Source: Streptomyces platensis
GTDB taxonomy: Bacteria > Actinomycetota > Actinomycetes > Streptomycetales > Streptomycetaceae
Length of the DNA stretch: 64,000 nt
Direction of reading: 5' to 3'
Assembly (NCBI RefSeq): GCF_008704855.1
Contig: NZ_CP023691.1
Span: 1-64,000, forward strand
This document shows, in pieces, positions 43,066 through 52,642 of this stretch. A program made the translations under genes and the position numbers. Numbering within the stretch: the first letter of the stretch is position 1; each line of letters starts with the position of its first letter. The notes under the pieces were generated by a model that saw only the letters and a program-made list of their open reading frames with translations, was not told where the DNA came from and did not search any database.

Positions 43066-43662
43066 GTGACCACAGACAACGCTGGTGCAGAGGCGCGGAA
43101 CGCAGGATTGATGATCCGTCAGGAGCGGAGTGACGACCATCCGGCGGTGCACGCACTCCACTTGGCCGCGTTCGAGGGCCGGGAGCGGGTGCCGGCCCTC
43201 GCAGACGCCCTGCGGAGCGCGGAAGCGCCCCTGGCCCCGATGTCGTTCGTCGCCACGGTTGACGGGCAGGTGGTGGGGCACGTGCTGCTGAGTGCCGGCC
43301 GGCTCGACGCGCCGCTGCGGATCGTGGACGTCCTGGTGCTGTCACCGCTGGGAGTGCTCCCGCAGTTCCAGGACCAAGGGATCGGTACCCGGCTCATCGA
43401 GCACGCACTCGCAGCGGCCGACGCCCAGCACGTGCCCCTGGTCTTCCTCGAAGGCTCGCCGCACTACTACGCACAGCGCGGCTTCGAACGCTCCGACACC
43501 CTCGGCTTCCGCTCCCCCTCCCTGCGCATCCCGCCTGCCGCCTTCCAAGTCGTCCGGCTGGCAGCACACGAACCCTGGATGACCGGCACCCTCGTCTACT
43601 CCGACGCCTTCTGGGCGCTGGACTGTGTAGGGCTACGCGACACCGAAGCATCCACCGGCTGA
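43066..43662 (+). CDS. GNAT-family N-acetyltransferase
   Basis: A 198-residue protein. Start GTG 43066 was chosen since upstream sequence is not protein-like. The acetyl-CoA loop is in LPQFQDQGIGTRLIEHALA, Q-x-x-G-I-G, with VFLEGSPHYYAQRGFERS completing the fold. VLVLSPLGVL is the core strand. This subgroup contains YhbS-like enzymes. Substrate is unknown. It stands alone between the hydrolase and the next acetyltransferase. Confidence 0.85.
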   Translation: MTTDNAGAEARNAGLMIRQERSDDHPAVHALHLAAFEGRERVPALADALRSAEAPLAPMSFVATVDGQVVGHVLLSAGRLDAPLRIVDVLVLSPLGVLPQFQDQGIGTRLIEHALAAADAQHVPLVFLEGSPHYYAQRGFERSDTLGFRSPSLRIPPAAFQVVRLAAHEPWMTGTLVYSDAFWALDCVGLRDTEASTG

Positions 43663-43742
43663 ATCACGCTGCGGGCTCCCCCCTCTCTTGAGCCCCGGTA
43701 ATTGCGTTGTCGATCCGGCGTGGCTCCACCAGGATCTCGGCC

Positions 43743-44297
43743 ATGGAGCATCCCGCTGAAGTCCTCCGCTCGGATCAAGTCGAGCTGCGCCGTTGGCGTG
43801 GCCAAGACCTGGAGATCCTGCACCAGTTGATTACCGAGTCACGTGATCACCTACTTCCCTGGATGCGCTTTGCGGCCCGTCATGACCGGGAGCAGGGCGC
43901 AGCGTTTCTGGCCCGGTGCGAGGAGGAGTGGGCCTCGGGGCAGGCGTACCACTACGCGATCACCACGGACGGTGTGGCGGTCGGGAGCATCAGTCTGATG
44001 CGTCGGATCGGTCCGGGCGGACTGGAGATCGGCTATTGGCTCCACCATGCGTGGACGGGGAAGGGGCTGATCACGATGGCTGCTGCCGGCCTGGTGCAGG
44101 CGGGGCACCGGATGGATGGCATCGATCGCATCGAGATCCATCATGACGCGGCGAACCTCGCCAGCGGGGCCGTCGCCCGGCGCTTGGGTTTCACCGAAGT
44201 GGAGCGCGTGCAGACACCGGAAGGGCCTGCGGCCCCGAGTGAGACGGGCATTGATGTGATCTGGCGTCTGGAGACCCGCCCCGCGCAGAGTGCCTGA
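43743..44297 (+). CDS. RimJ/RimL-type N-acetyltransferase
   Basis: A 184-residue GNAT protein starting at ATG 43743. VELRRWRGQDLEIL is the first strand-helix unit, IGYWLHHAWTGKGLITMAAA the acetyl-CoA-binding unit (Trp-Thr-Gly-Lys-Gly), and ASGAVARRLGFTEVER the fourth motif. RimJ/RimL-like proteins acetylate ribosomal protein N-termini or small molecules such as aminoglycosides. Nothing nearby indicates the substrate. Confidence 0.9.
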   Translation: MEHPAEVLRSDQVELRRWRGQDLEILHQLITESRDHLLPWMRFAARHDREQGAAFLARCEEEWASGQAYHYAITTDGVAVGSISLMRRIGPGGLEIGYWLHHAWTGKGLITMAAAGLVQAGHRMDGIDRIEIHHDAANLASGAVARRLGFTEVERVQTPEGPAAPSETGIDVIWRLETRPAQSA

Positions 44298-44530
44298 CGC
44301 CCGCTGATCGGCAGTCCGGCCGCCGAGCCCTCCGGTAGCCATCCGTAGCCTCCCTGGCTGTGCTGTAGGGAACATGCCCAACCTCCCCCATCCGTAAGGC
44401 AGTCGAGTCGCCGAGCGGTGGCGCACGGACGGACGGCGCGGAGGGGCCGCCCGCCCTCTCCAGGCCCGATTGTCAGTGCCATGGGGTTCACTGTTGGTGT
44501 CACATCAGCAGAACGGCCCGGGAGAGCCAT

Positions 44531-45160
44531 GTGCGCATGAATGAGTGGATGGCGGCAGCCAGGAACCCCACGGCGGAGTGGCTGGAGTCCTGTTTCGGGG
44601 TGGGGTCGCTGTGGCGGCCTGCGGAGGCGGAGCTGCCTGAGCGGCTGGAACATGAGGGGACGAGGAAGTTTCTCACCACGGTCGGCTTCCCCGCCGTGCG
44701 GATCGACGGGTTCCTCGACTTCATCGACTTCGACTCGAGCAGGCTGAAGACCGAGGGGCCGTGGGCGGAAGACCCGGACGAGCTGTTCGGGCGGCGAACC
44801 CCGGACGACGATTCGCCGCCCAGCTCGTATGCGTTCGAGTTCGGTATATGCCAGGAGTTCTCGCTGATGGTGCACGGCGTGGTGGGATGCGTCGATCTGT
44901 ACGACCCCAACGGCTGGGACCACGCGGCGGGTTACGCGGGTGAGGCGCACTCCTCTCTGAAATCGTTGGCGGGCGCCCTGGGACTGGCTGCGCAGTTCGC
45001 TCAGCGCTTTGAGGGGCCGGAGCCGCTGAAGGCGCTGGCGGAGTTCCGCACAGCGATCGAAGACCTGGATCCGCTCGTGGAATCCGACTTGTGGGAGAAG
45101 GTCACCGAAGCGCTGGAGGAGGAGTACGAGCTGGCCGAGGAGAGAGGGCAGGACTCCTGA
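44531..45160 (+). CDS. SUKH-4-like immunity-type protein
   Basis: A 209-residue soluble protein. Start GTG 44531 is supported by GGAGAG; ATG 44537 is also possible. The N-terminal arrangement (EHEGTRKFLTTVGFPAVRID, then GFLDFIDFD) resembles SUKH-superfamily immunity proteins, which neutralise contact-dependent toxins. The central MVHGVVGCVDLYDPNG is beta-rich. The C-terminus is acidic and helical (EALEEEYELAEERGQ). No toxin gene adjoins it. The family call is moderate. Confidence 0.55.
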   Translation: MRMNEWMAAARNPTAEWLESCFGVGSLWRPAEAELPERLEHEGTRKFLTTVGFPAVRIDGFLDFIDFDSSRLKTEGPWAEDPDELFGRRTPDDDSPPSSYAFEFGICQEFSLMVHGVVGCVDLYDPNGWDHAAGYAGEAHSSLKSLAGALGLAAQFAQRFEGPEPLKALAEFRTAIEDLDPLVESDLWEKVTEALEEEYELAEERGQDS

Positions 45161-45292
45161 GCCGCGCTGTGGCACCAGGTGGCACCGGGCCCCTCCGGAA
45201 GACAGATGAGGCCGTGGGTGGACCCACCGCTGAGGTAGGCGGGTCTGCGTGCGGCTCAGGCACTGCCTGCGGGGCCCACTGCCCGTGCGAAG

Positions 45293-46291
45293 TCAGCCGG
45301 CCGGTACGACGTTGGTGGCGGCCACCGCCGGGCGCAGGGCTCGGGCGAGTCTGACGCCGTCGCCTACGGCCCAGAAATGGACGAAGAACAGGCGGGGCTC
45401 GTCCGTCAAGCCGTGGTTGTGCAGTTCGACGAGACGGGCCCCGGCGCACCGCAGCGCCGCCAGGACGTCCTGGACCTCGCTTGCGATCATGGCGCAGTCG
45501 CCGCTGATCGCGGCCCGCCCGTCACCCAACGGCTGGAAGTTCAACGCGCTGGTCGAGCCCAGGCCCGGTGGCAGTACCAGATGGCCGTCGGTGATGGTCT
45601 CGCGGCGGACGAAGACGCACTTGTAGATGCCGTCGTCGACGGAGCCCTTGACTCCCAGCGCGGCGTCGATGCCGGCGGTGTCCAGGTCGCCGGGCTTCCG
45701 CCGGGACGAGGGGAGCGGGGGCGGGGTGTCCGTACGGTCGAACGCCGCGCGCAGGCCGCGGGCCAGGGACAGCGGGTGGTGGCTGTGGGCGTGGACGTGG
45801 ATCCACCAGATGTCGGGCGTTTGGGCCAGCAGATGCTTGTGGATGGCGGTCTGCCCGATCTTGTGCTTGTGCAGGGCATCGGAGAACGTCTGCATTTCCC
45901 GCTCGGTGACCACCACGTCACCCATCACCAGCGTGCTCTTGTCGGCGTACCGGACGAAGGACACATGCGAGCCGAGAGCGAGCGCCGGTTTGACGTGGAT
46001 GCCGTGCGAGCGCACCCGGAGGTCGTGACGTGGCAGCGCTGTGTGATACATCAGCTTTCGCTTCATGTCGCCTTTTCGCCCGAGCACATGGGCCACCTCC
46101 TCCCAGTCCGACAAGGTGGTGGGAACGGGCTGGACCAGCCCGCGGCTCCTCGTGTCGCCCGTCCTGCCGGACAGGGCACGAGCGGGGGCTGCGGCACCGG
46201 CCAGCATCGGAGTCAGGGCAGCTGCGGCCAGTACGCGCCGCCGCGGCGCACCCCTCTGCGGATAGCTTTCTTGCGATGAGTCTGCGGTCAT
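45293..46291 (-). CDS. Secreted DUF1259-family protein
   Basis: A 332-residue protein from ATG 46291. The N-terminus has a twin-arginine signal (APRRRVLAAAALTPMLAGAA), so it is exported folded. The mature part has the two DUF1259 repeats: each ends with a histidine-rich loop, HVHAHSHHPLSLARGLRAAF in the first and LHNHGLTDEPRLFFVHFWAV in the second. The family (LppY/LpqO-like) has no fixed role, but the histidine pattern suggests metal binding. Confidence 0.85.
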   Translation of the reverse strand: MTADSSQESYPQRGAPRRRVLAAAALTPMLAGAAAPARALSGRTGDTRSRGLVQPVPTTLSDWEEVAHVLGRKGDMKRKLMYHTALPRHDLRVRSHGIHVKPALALGSHVSFVRYADKSTLVMGDVVVTEREMQTFSDALHKHKIGQTAIHKHLLAQTPDIWWIHVHAHSHHPLSLARGLRAAFDRTDTPPPLPSSRRKPGDLDTAGIDAALGVKGSVDDGIYKCVFVRRETITDGHLVLPPGLGSTSALNFQPLGDGRAAISGDCAMIASEVQDVLAALRCAGARLVELHNHGLTDEPRLFFVHFWAVGDGVRLARALRPAVAATNVVPAG

Positions 46292-46524
46292 CACGTGAGC
46301 ACCTCCATGGCGAGATGGAAGCACGACGAAGTGGCGTCAACGGCGTCTCCGCCACCCCATGGGGCCAGATGGGCTAAGCAATCAGCCCACATCTCACCCT
46401 GATACGGAGGGTGCCGCTGCGCAGGTGCGGTGAGCACTGAGCGTGTGTCAGGTCGGCCGGGAAACCCGACTCGGACGCGCGGCGTCGACCACGGTGGGAT
46501 TTGGCGCTCCCCTGTGGCGGCCCC

Positions 46525-47334
46525 TCAGGACCGTCGTTCGGCAGCTGTCCGGAACGTGACGGCGATCAGGGCGGCATCGTCGAGGCGTGCCGCGTCTGCC
46601 AGGGTCAGGAAGCCGAAGGTGGCGGCGTCGCTCCATGCGCAGACGGTCGCCTCGCCGTGATCGGTGTTCGTATGGCCGCAGCTCAGTCGACCGCCCATCG
46701 GGCCTGCTGGGAACGAGGTCACCTCCCTGGCCTTTGCCCCGGCGAAGAAATTGCGCAACTCCTGGGTGAGCGAGTCCCGGCGCTTTTCCGCAGCGAGCTC
46801 GGGATCCCACTCGACGGCGTCGATGGTCAGGACACCGTCGGGCTCACCGTCCGGCGAAGAGTCGTAGTACCAGCGCTTGTATCGAGTTGGCGGGTTCGCG
46901 GCCGGTGGCGCGTAGGGCGCCGCCTCCTGATCCGTCATCAGGTGGTAGCCCGCCACCCTCTTGGGCGCGACGATGGTGCGCTTCGGCAGGGCCTGATCCG
47001 TTCCCACGGCAGGGTCCGCCGGCTCCTTGCCGGATCGTGCGGCGTCCGTATCGGCGGCTCGCGGCTCCGGGTGGTACGAGGAGACTGCCGCCACCACTCC
47101 CCCGACGGCGATCAGGGCCAGCACGCCCACGACGATGTTGCGCCGCCTGGCACGCAGTTGGGCGAGCTGCACGGCGGGCAGCGGGCGCGGGGGCGCAGAG
47201 ACGCGTCTCCAAGGGCCGGACAGGCGCCAGACCAGCGTCAGGACGCCACCTACAACCAGCAGGACGCCGGAAACCTCGCCCAGGGCAAAGCTCACGGACG
47301 TGGTGTCTATGGACAGAGAGTTCATCCGCGACAT
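46525..47334 (-). CDS. Membrane protein with two helices and an extracellular domain
   Basis: A 269-residue protein; ATG 47334 or 47325. Residues about 12-45 (VSFALGEVSGVLLVVGGVLTLVWRL) and 75-95 (NIVVGVLALIAVGGVVAAV) form membrane segments. After that a 170-residue domain follows, starting with HPEPRAAD and containing GYHLMTDQEA, WYYDSSPDG and GHTNTDHGEATVCAWSDAATFGFL. The domain resembles a beta-rich sensing or binding domain seen in many Streptomyces membrane proteins, but no function can be given. Confidence 0.65.
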   Translation of the reverse strand: MSRMNSLSIDTTSVSFALGEVSGVLLVVGGVLTLVWRLSGPWRRVSAPPRPLPAVQLAQLRARRRNIVVGVLALIAVGGVVAAVSSYHPEPRAADTDAARSGKEPADPAVGTDQALPKRTIVAPKRVAGYHLMTDQEAAPYAPPAANPPTRYKRWYYDSSPDGEPDGVLTIDAVEWDPELAAEKRRDSLTQELRNFFAGAKAREVTSFPAGPMGGRLSCGHTNTDHGEATVCAWSDAATFGFLTLADAARLDDAALIAVTFRTAAERRS

Positions 47335-47536
47335 CGTAGGTGCGCAGGCCTGAAAGTGGGTCAAGTTCAGGTAGTTCGTCAACGTCGGTGCTGCCCACTA
47401 CGAGAGGTCAATTACCTGGTCCGGCCATCAAGATCCACATAGTGTGGCCAGGCAGTACGCACGCCGGCACGCCAACAGGGACATCGCGACAGCAGCCGAG
47501 GTGGCGTGGCGTCCCATGACAGGCAGGAGCGGAAGA

Positions 47537-48004
47537 ATGGTGAGCCCGTTGAAGATCGTGGTGGACGATCTCTCCGGCCCGGAGATCGCCGGTTTCCTCG
47601 ACGCACATGTCCAGCAGATGCGGTCCCGCACGCCGTTGGAGAGCAAGCACGCCCTGGACCTCGACAGCCTCCGGAAGCCCGAGATCACCTTCTGGTCGGC
47701 CTCGGACGGTGCCGGCCTGGTGGGCTGCGGCGCGGTCAAGAGACTGGACGCGGGTCATGCGGAGCTGAAGTCGATGCGTACCAGGCCGACGCGGCAGCGG
47801 AGTGGAGTCGCCTCCCAGCTGCTGGAGCACATCATCGCCGAGGCGCAAGGCATGGGCTTCACGCGGCTGAGCCTGGAGACCGGTGCGGCTGCCTTCTTCC
47901 TGCCCGCCCGAAGGCTGTACGAGAAGTTCGGGTTCCAGTACTGCGGGCCCTTCGCGGACTACCGGCCCGACCCGAACAGTGCGTTCATGACGAGGGCGCT
48001 GTGA
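47537..48004 (+). CDS. GNAT-family N-acetyltransferase (putative)
   Basis: A 155-residue enzyme starting ATG 47537 with GGAG seven bases upstream. MRTRPTRQRSGVASQLLEHI is the acetyl-CoA-binding segment (R-Q-R-S-G-V-A), and LYEKFGFQYCGPFADY closes the fold. It matches the small PaiA/YpeA-like acetyltransferases with Q/R-x-x-G-x-A. Substrate unknown. A frame of similar length on the same strand that begins at 47506 is a shadow. Confidence 0.85.
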   Translation: MVSPLKIVVDDLSGPEIAGFLDAHVQQMRSRTPLESKHALDLDSLRKPEITFWSASDGAGLVGCGAVKRLDAGHAELKSMRTRPTRQRSGVASQLLEHIIAEAQGMGFTRLSLETGAAAFFLPARRLYEKFGFQYCGPFADYRPDPNSAFMTRAL

Positions 48005-48111
48005 GAGTGCCGGCCCAGCGGCCGGGGCGTATGGCCTGGCCTCATCGAGATCCCACCGGCGGGCCGCCTGCGGAGAGCCGACCGGGGAAGTGGGGCCAGA
48101 CCCGCTCCTTC

Positions 48112-49410
<1,299 letters not shown>

Positions 49411-49525
49411 CGCGTCCTCCACCGGCCGCACTACAGACACCGAACCCGGCGCACCGTATAGCAGTGCCGTTACGTGGCAGCACGGCGCGGTCGGCGGCCT
49501 CGTGACAACCCGCCCGTAACGACCA

Positions 49526-49557
49526 GTCCCCCTCCGGATCGTGACCCGGAGGGGGAC
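49526..49557. terminator. 12-bp hairpin after the gamma-glutamyltransferase gene
   Basis: GTCCCCCTCCGG at 49526-49537 pairs exactly with CCGGAGGGGGAC at 49546-49557 around an eight-base loop. It follows the minus-strand ggt gene. Confidence 0.7.
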
Positions 49558-49588
49558 GGCCCTACTGGACGGGCCTCATGCGTGGCCC

Positions 49589-49618
49589 AACGACTGGCCC
49601 TTCAACGACTGGCCCTTC
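49589..49618. repeat. Tandem 15-bp repeat
   Basis: AACGACTGGCCCTTC occurs twice directly in tandem at 49589-49603 and 49604-49618, just before the stop of the gamma-glutamyltransferase gene. It is a small slippage-type duplication. Confidence 0.6.
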
Positions 49619-49630
49619 ACTGGCCCGGCC

Positions 49631-51475
49631 TCAGCGGGATTCCTTCAGCACCATGGCCGATCCCCCGCCACGGCGCTTGGGCTCGGCCACCGCCGTGAGC
49701 TTGCCGTCCGGCAGGAATTCCAGGGCCGCCGCTGCCCCGATCTCCGGTGACGGAGTGAAGGCCTTCGGGGCGAGGACGAAGTGGTGGCCCATGCCGTCCA
49801 GCTTCTTCCGTTCGGGCGAGGAGAGGAAGGCCGGTTCGGCTTCGGTCGCGGTCTGGTTGCGCTGTGAGAGGCGCGGGGCGGCGACCGCCTCCGGGAGTGA
49901 CATACCGAGATCCAGACGGTTGACCAGGGTCTGGAGCACCGTGGTGATGATCGTGGCACCGCCCGGTGAACCCACCGCGATCATCGGCTTGCCGTCCCGC
50001 AGGACGATCGTCGGCGACATGCTGCTGCGCGGGCGCTTGCCGGGGCCCGGGAGGTTCGGGTCCGGCGTCCCCTTGGTGAGGGGGGCGAAGTCGAAGTCGG
50101 TCAGCTCGTTGTTGAGCAGGAAGCCGCGGCCTGGCACGGTGATGGCCGAGCCGCCGGTCTGCTCGATGGTCAGGGTGTAGGAGACGACATTGCCCCAGCG
50201 GTCCGCGGTCACCAGATGGGTGGTCGAGGGCCCTTCGTGCGGCTGCTTGCTGCCGGTCCTGCGAGCGCAGCCCGAGCCGGGGTGCCGTGGGTCGGCGGGG
50301 GCGAGCGGGCTGGTCAGGGCCTTGTCGGAGCGGATCAGGCAGGACCGGTTCTTGGCGAAGTCCTTGCCGAGCAGCTGCTTGGTGGGCACATCCGAGAACG
50401 CCGGGTCGCCCACCCAGCGGTTGCGATCGGCGAAGGAGATCCGGCTGGCCTCCAGGTAGTGGTGCAGGGCCTGGGCCTTGTCGGCCTTGGAGAGGTGGAA
50501 GTTCTCCAGGATGTTCAGCGCCTCGCCCACGGTGGTGCCGCCGGACGAGGACGGTGCCATGGAGTAGACATCCAGCCCGTGATACGTCGTCCGGGTCGGC
50601 TCCCTGCGCAGGGGCTTGTAGTCGGCGAGGTCCTGCGTCTTCATGAGACCGGGGCGGGCCTTGTGCGAGGCGCCGGCAGCCATCGGCGGCTTCTGGACGG
50701 TCCGCGCCACATCGCGCCCGATGTCTCCGTGGTAGAGCGCGCCGACGCCTTCACGGGCGAGCTGCTGGTAGGTCCGGGCGAGATCGGGGTTGCGGAAGCG
50801 CGAACCGACCACCGGAAGCTTGCCCTTGGGCAGGAAGAGGTCGGTGGTGGACGTGAAGTCGCGGAAGCGCTTCTCGTTCATCTCCGTTTGCGCCCGGAAC
50901 TCGTCATTGACCACGAAGCCGTCGCGGGCGATCCGGGTGGCCGGGCGCAGGGCCTTCGCCAGCGGGACCGTGCCCCAGTTCTTGAGCGCGTTCTCCCACG
51001 TCGCCGGCGTCCCAGGGATGCCGACCGACAGACCAGAGTTGATCACTTCATCGGTGGGGAGGGGCTTGCCGGTCGAACGGTCGAGGAAGGAGTCCGAGCG
51101 CATACGGCGCGGGGCGGTCTCCCGGCCGTCGATGGTGCGCACCTTCTTGGCCTTGGCGTCGTAATAGACCATGTAGCCGCCGCCTCCCACACCTGCGGAG
51201 TACGGCTCAACCACGCCGAGCGCGGCGGCAGTTGCCACTGCCGCGTCCACGGCGTTGCCTCCCTTGCGCAGCACCTCGATCCCGGCCCGGGAGGCGTACG
51301 GATTGACGCTGGACACCGCCCCGCCGCTACCGGTGGCCACGGCCTTCTTCGCCGGCGGCCGGGCCTTGGCTTCGGCGGCGGACGCGGTGCCGTTGACACC
51401 GCAGGAGGTGGCCAGCAGGGAAAGACTGAGCGCAGCCGCCGAGGCAGCGGCGACAGCGGCACGACGGACAGCCAT
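49631..51475 (-). CDS. ggt: Gamma-glutamyltransferase, lipoprotein type
   Basis: A 614-residue enzyme from ATG 51475 with GGAGG upstream. The signal peptide ends with the lipobox LLATSC, so it is a lipid-anchored extracellular protein. The catalytic nucleophile threonine is in GPSTTHLVTAD, where the proenzyme self-cleaves, and the substrate-binding SSMSPTIVLRDG and GSPGGATI follow. Length is close to other actinobacterial GGTs. It transfers or hydrolyses gamma-glutamyl groups of glutathione-like or poly-glutamyl substrates. Confidence 0.95.
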   Translation of the reverse strand: MAVRRAAVAAASAAALSLSLLATSCGVNGTASAAEAKARPPAKKAVATGSGGAVSSVNPYASRAGIEVLRKGGNAVDAAVATAAALGVVEPYSAGVGGGGYMVYYDAKAKKVRTIDGRETAPRRMRSDSFLDRSTGKPLPTDEVINSGLSVGIPGTPATWENALKNWGTVPLAKALRPATRIARDGFVVNDEFRAQTEMNEKRFRDFTSTTDLFLPKGKLPVVGSRFRNPDLARTYQQLAREGVGALYHGDIGRDVARTVQKPPMAAGASHKARPGLMKTQDLADYKPLRREPTRTTYHGLDVYSMAPSSSGGTTVGEALNILENFHLSKADKAQALHHYLEASRISFADRNRWVGDPAFSDVPTKQLLGKDFAKNRSCLIRSDKALTSPLAPADPRHPGSGCARRTGSKQPHEGPSTTHLVTADRWGNVVSYTLTIEQTGGSAITVPGRGFLLNNELTDFDFAPLTKGTPDPNLPGPGKRPRSSMSPTIVLRDGKPMIAVGSPGGATIITTVLQTLVNRLDLGMSLPEAVAAPRLSQRNQTATEAEPAFLSSPERKKLDGMGHHFVLAPKAFTPSPEIGAAAALEFLPDGKLTAVAEPKRRGGGSAMVLKESR

Positions 51476-51640
51476 ACGGCCTCCAGGTCTTCACTGTGTG
51501 GTGACGTGTGATTTCCGAAACCCTGGCACCGCTCGACCGGCGGATCAACGCTGCACTGCAAGGTTTGCGCGAGATCTGAGGTTTCCGTCCGGTAACCCAT
51601 TCGGGGGTCGGGACCGCCGAATGCCCATGTAAAAGGGCAT

Positions 51641-51674
51641 GCCGGGGCGCCCTGGACAAGCGGGGCGCCCCGGC
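51641..51674. terminator. 12-bp hairpin after the DUF2268 gene
   Basis: GCCGGGGCGCCC at 51641-51652 pairs exactly with GGGCGCCCCGGC at 51663-51674. It follows the minus-strand gene ending at 51697. Confidence 0.7.
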
Positions 51675-51696
51675 CCCTGTGATGTCGCCGAGTCCG

Positions 51697-52587
51697 TTAC
51701 GCGCTGGTCGCCACGCCCGCGTTGGTGAGGATCTCGCGCACCGGCAGAGCGGTGCTCTCGGCGGCGGTCAGGCCGGAGGCCGCCAAGTGGGCGTCCACGA
51801 TGCGCAGTCCGACAGAGTAACCGGCGAAGTCCGGCAGACCAACGGGCGGTTGGCCAAAGCGCTGTGCGGTGGCATCGCCCAGGACATACGCGGTCAGGTT
51901 CTGCATCCCGGCGACGTCGATGTCGGCGGTGATCTTTTCGTAGGCGCGGTCCAGTTCGGCGCCGGTCAGCGCCCTCGACCACGGGCCCATGGCCTGCTCG
52001 CCGGCCAGCTCCCGTACGAACGCCTCGGCCAGGCCCTCGGCGACGACGTGCTCCCCCACCGTGACGGTCGCCGGGTTCCAGACCACATTCGCGTAGCGCA
52101 CATTGTGGTGGAGCTCGTGCGCGGCGGCGTGGGCGATCTTCGCCAGGGAGGTCTCGGTGGGCCACATCACCAGGTGGATCGCCCCCGGGAAGCCGCCGGC
52201 ACCGAAGTAGCCGGCGCTGCGGACCGTCAGGTGATCGTCGTCGGGGTTGCCGAGCACCAGGACGACATGCACGGTCTCGGCGTGCTTGATGCCGGGCACC
52301 GCGCCGCTGATCCGCTCCCACCCGGAGGTGAGGGCTTCCTCGACGCGGTGCCACACCCCCGCGTCCTGCATCTGACGCAGGGCGGGGACATAGCGCGGGT
52401 CGTCACGGTCGAGGCGGAGGCCACTGCCGCCCTGTTCGTGCATCTGGACCAGATCCACGTCTCCCATCACGGACATCGCGCTCTGGAGCGGACTGAGTAT
52501 TTCCCGTAAGGCGTCGGGCCGCTCCGCCGGCGGACGCCGGAGGAGATCGAGCATGGCGGACGCCGTGTCATGCACAACAATCTTCAC
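51697..52587 (-). CDS. DUF2268-type putative zinc protease
   Basis: A 296-residue protein from GTG 52587. HAAAHELHHNVRY carries an HExxH zinc site, and GEHVVAEGLAEAFVREL supplies the third ligand region (E-G-L-A-E-A-F) as in DUF2268 proteins. The first 100 residues are mixed alpha/beta (PVTGGPTVED excluded by this start). DUF2268 proteins are predicted zinc peptidases with little known. It is monocistronic, separated from the MocR gene by a palindrome. Confidence 0.8.
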   Translation of the reverse strand: MKIVVHDTASAMLDLLRRPPAERPDALREILSPLQSAMSVMGDVDLVQMHEQGGSGLRLDRDDPRYVPALRQMQDAGVWHRVEEALTSGWERISGAVPGIKHAETVHVVLVLGNPDDDHLTVRSAGYFGAGGFPGAIHLVMWPTETSLAKIAHAAAHELHHNVRYANVVWNPATVTVGEHVVAEGLAEAFVRELAGEQAMGPWSRALTGAELDRAYEKITADIDVAGMQNLTAYVLGDATAQRFGQPPVGLPDFAGYSVGLRIVDAHLAASGLTAAESTALPVREILTNAGVATSA

Positions 52588-52602
52588 GTCTTCGACCGTA
52601 GG

Positions 52603-52621
52603 ACCTCCCGTTACGGGAGGT
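52603..52621. terminator. 8-bp hairpin after the MocR gene
   Basis: ACCTCCCG at 52603-52610 pairs with CGGGAGGT at 52614-52621 around TTA. It follows the minus-strand MocR gene ending at 52643 and may alternatively be an operator for the DUF2268 gene. Confidence 0.5.
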
Positions 52622-52642
52622 GCAAGCCGCAATCGAGCCGTC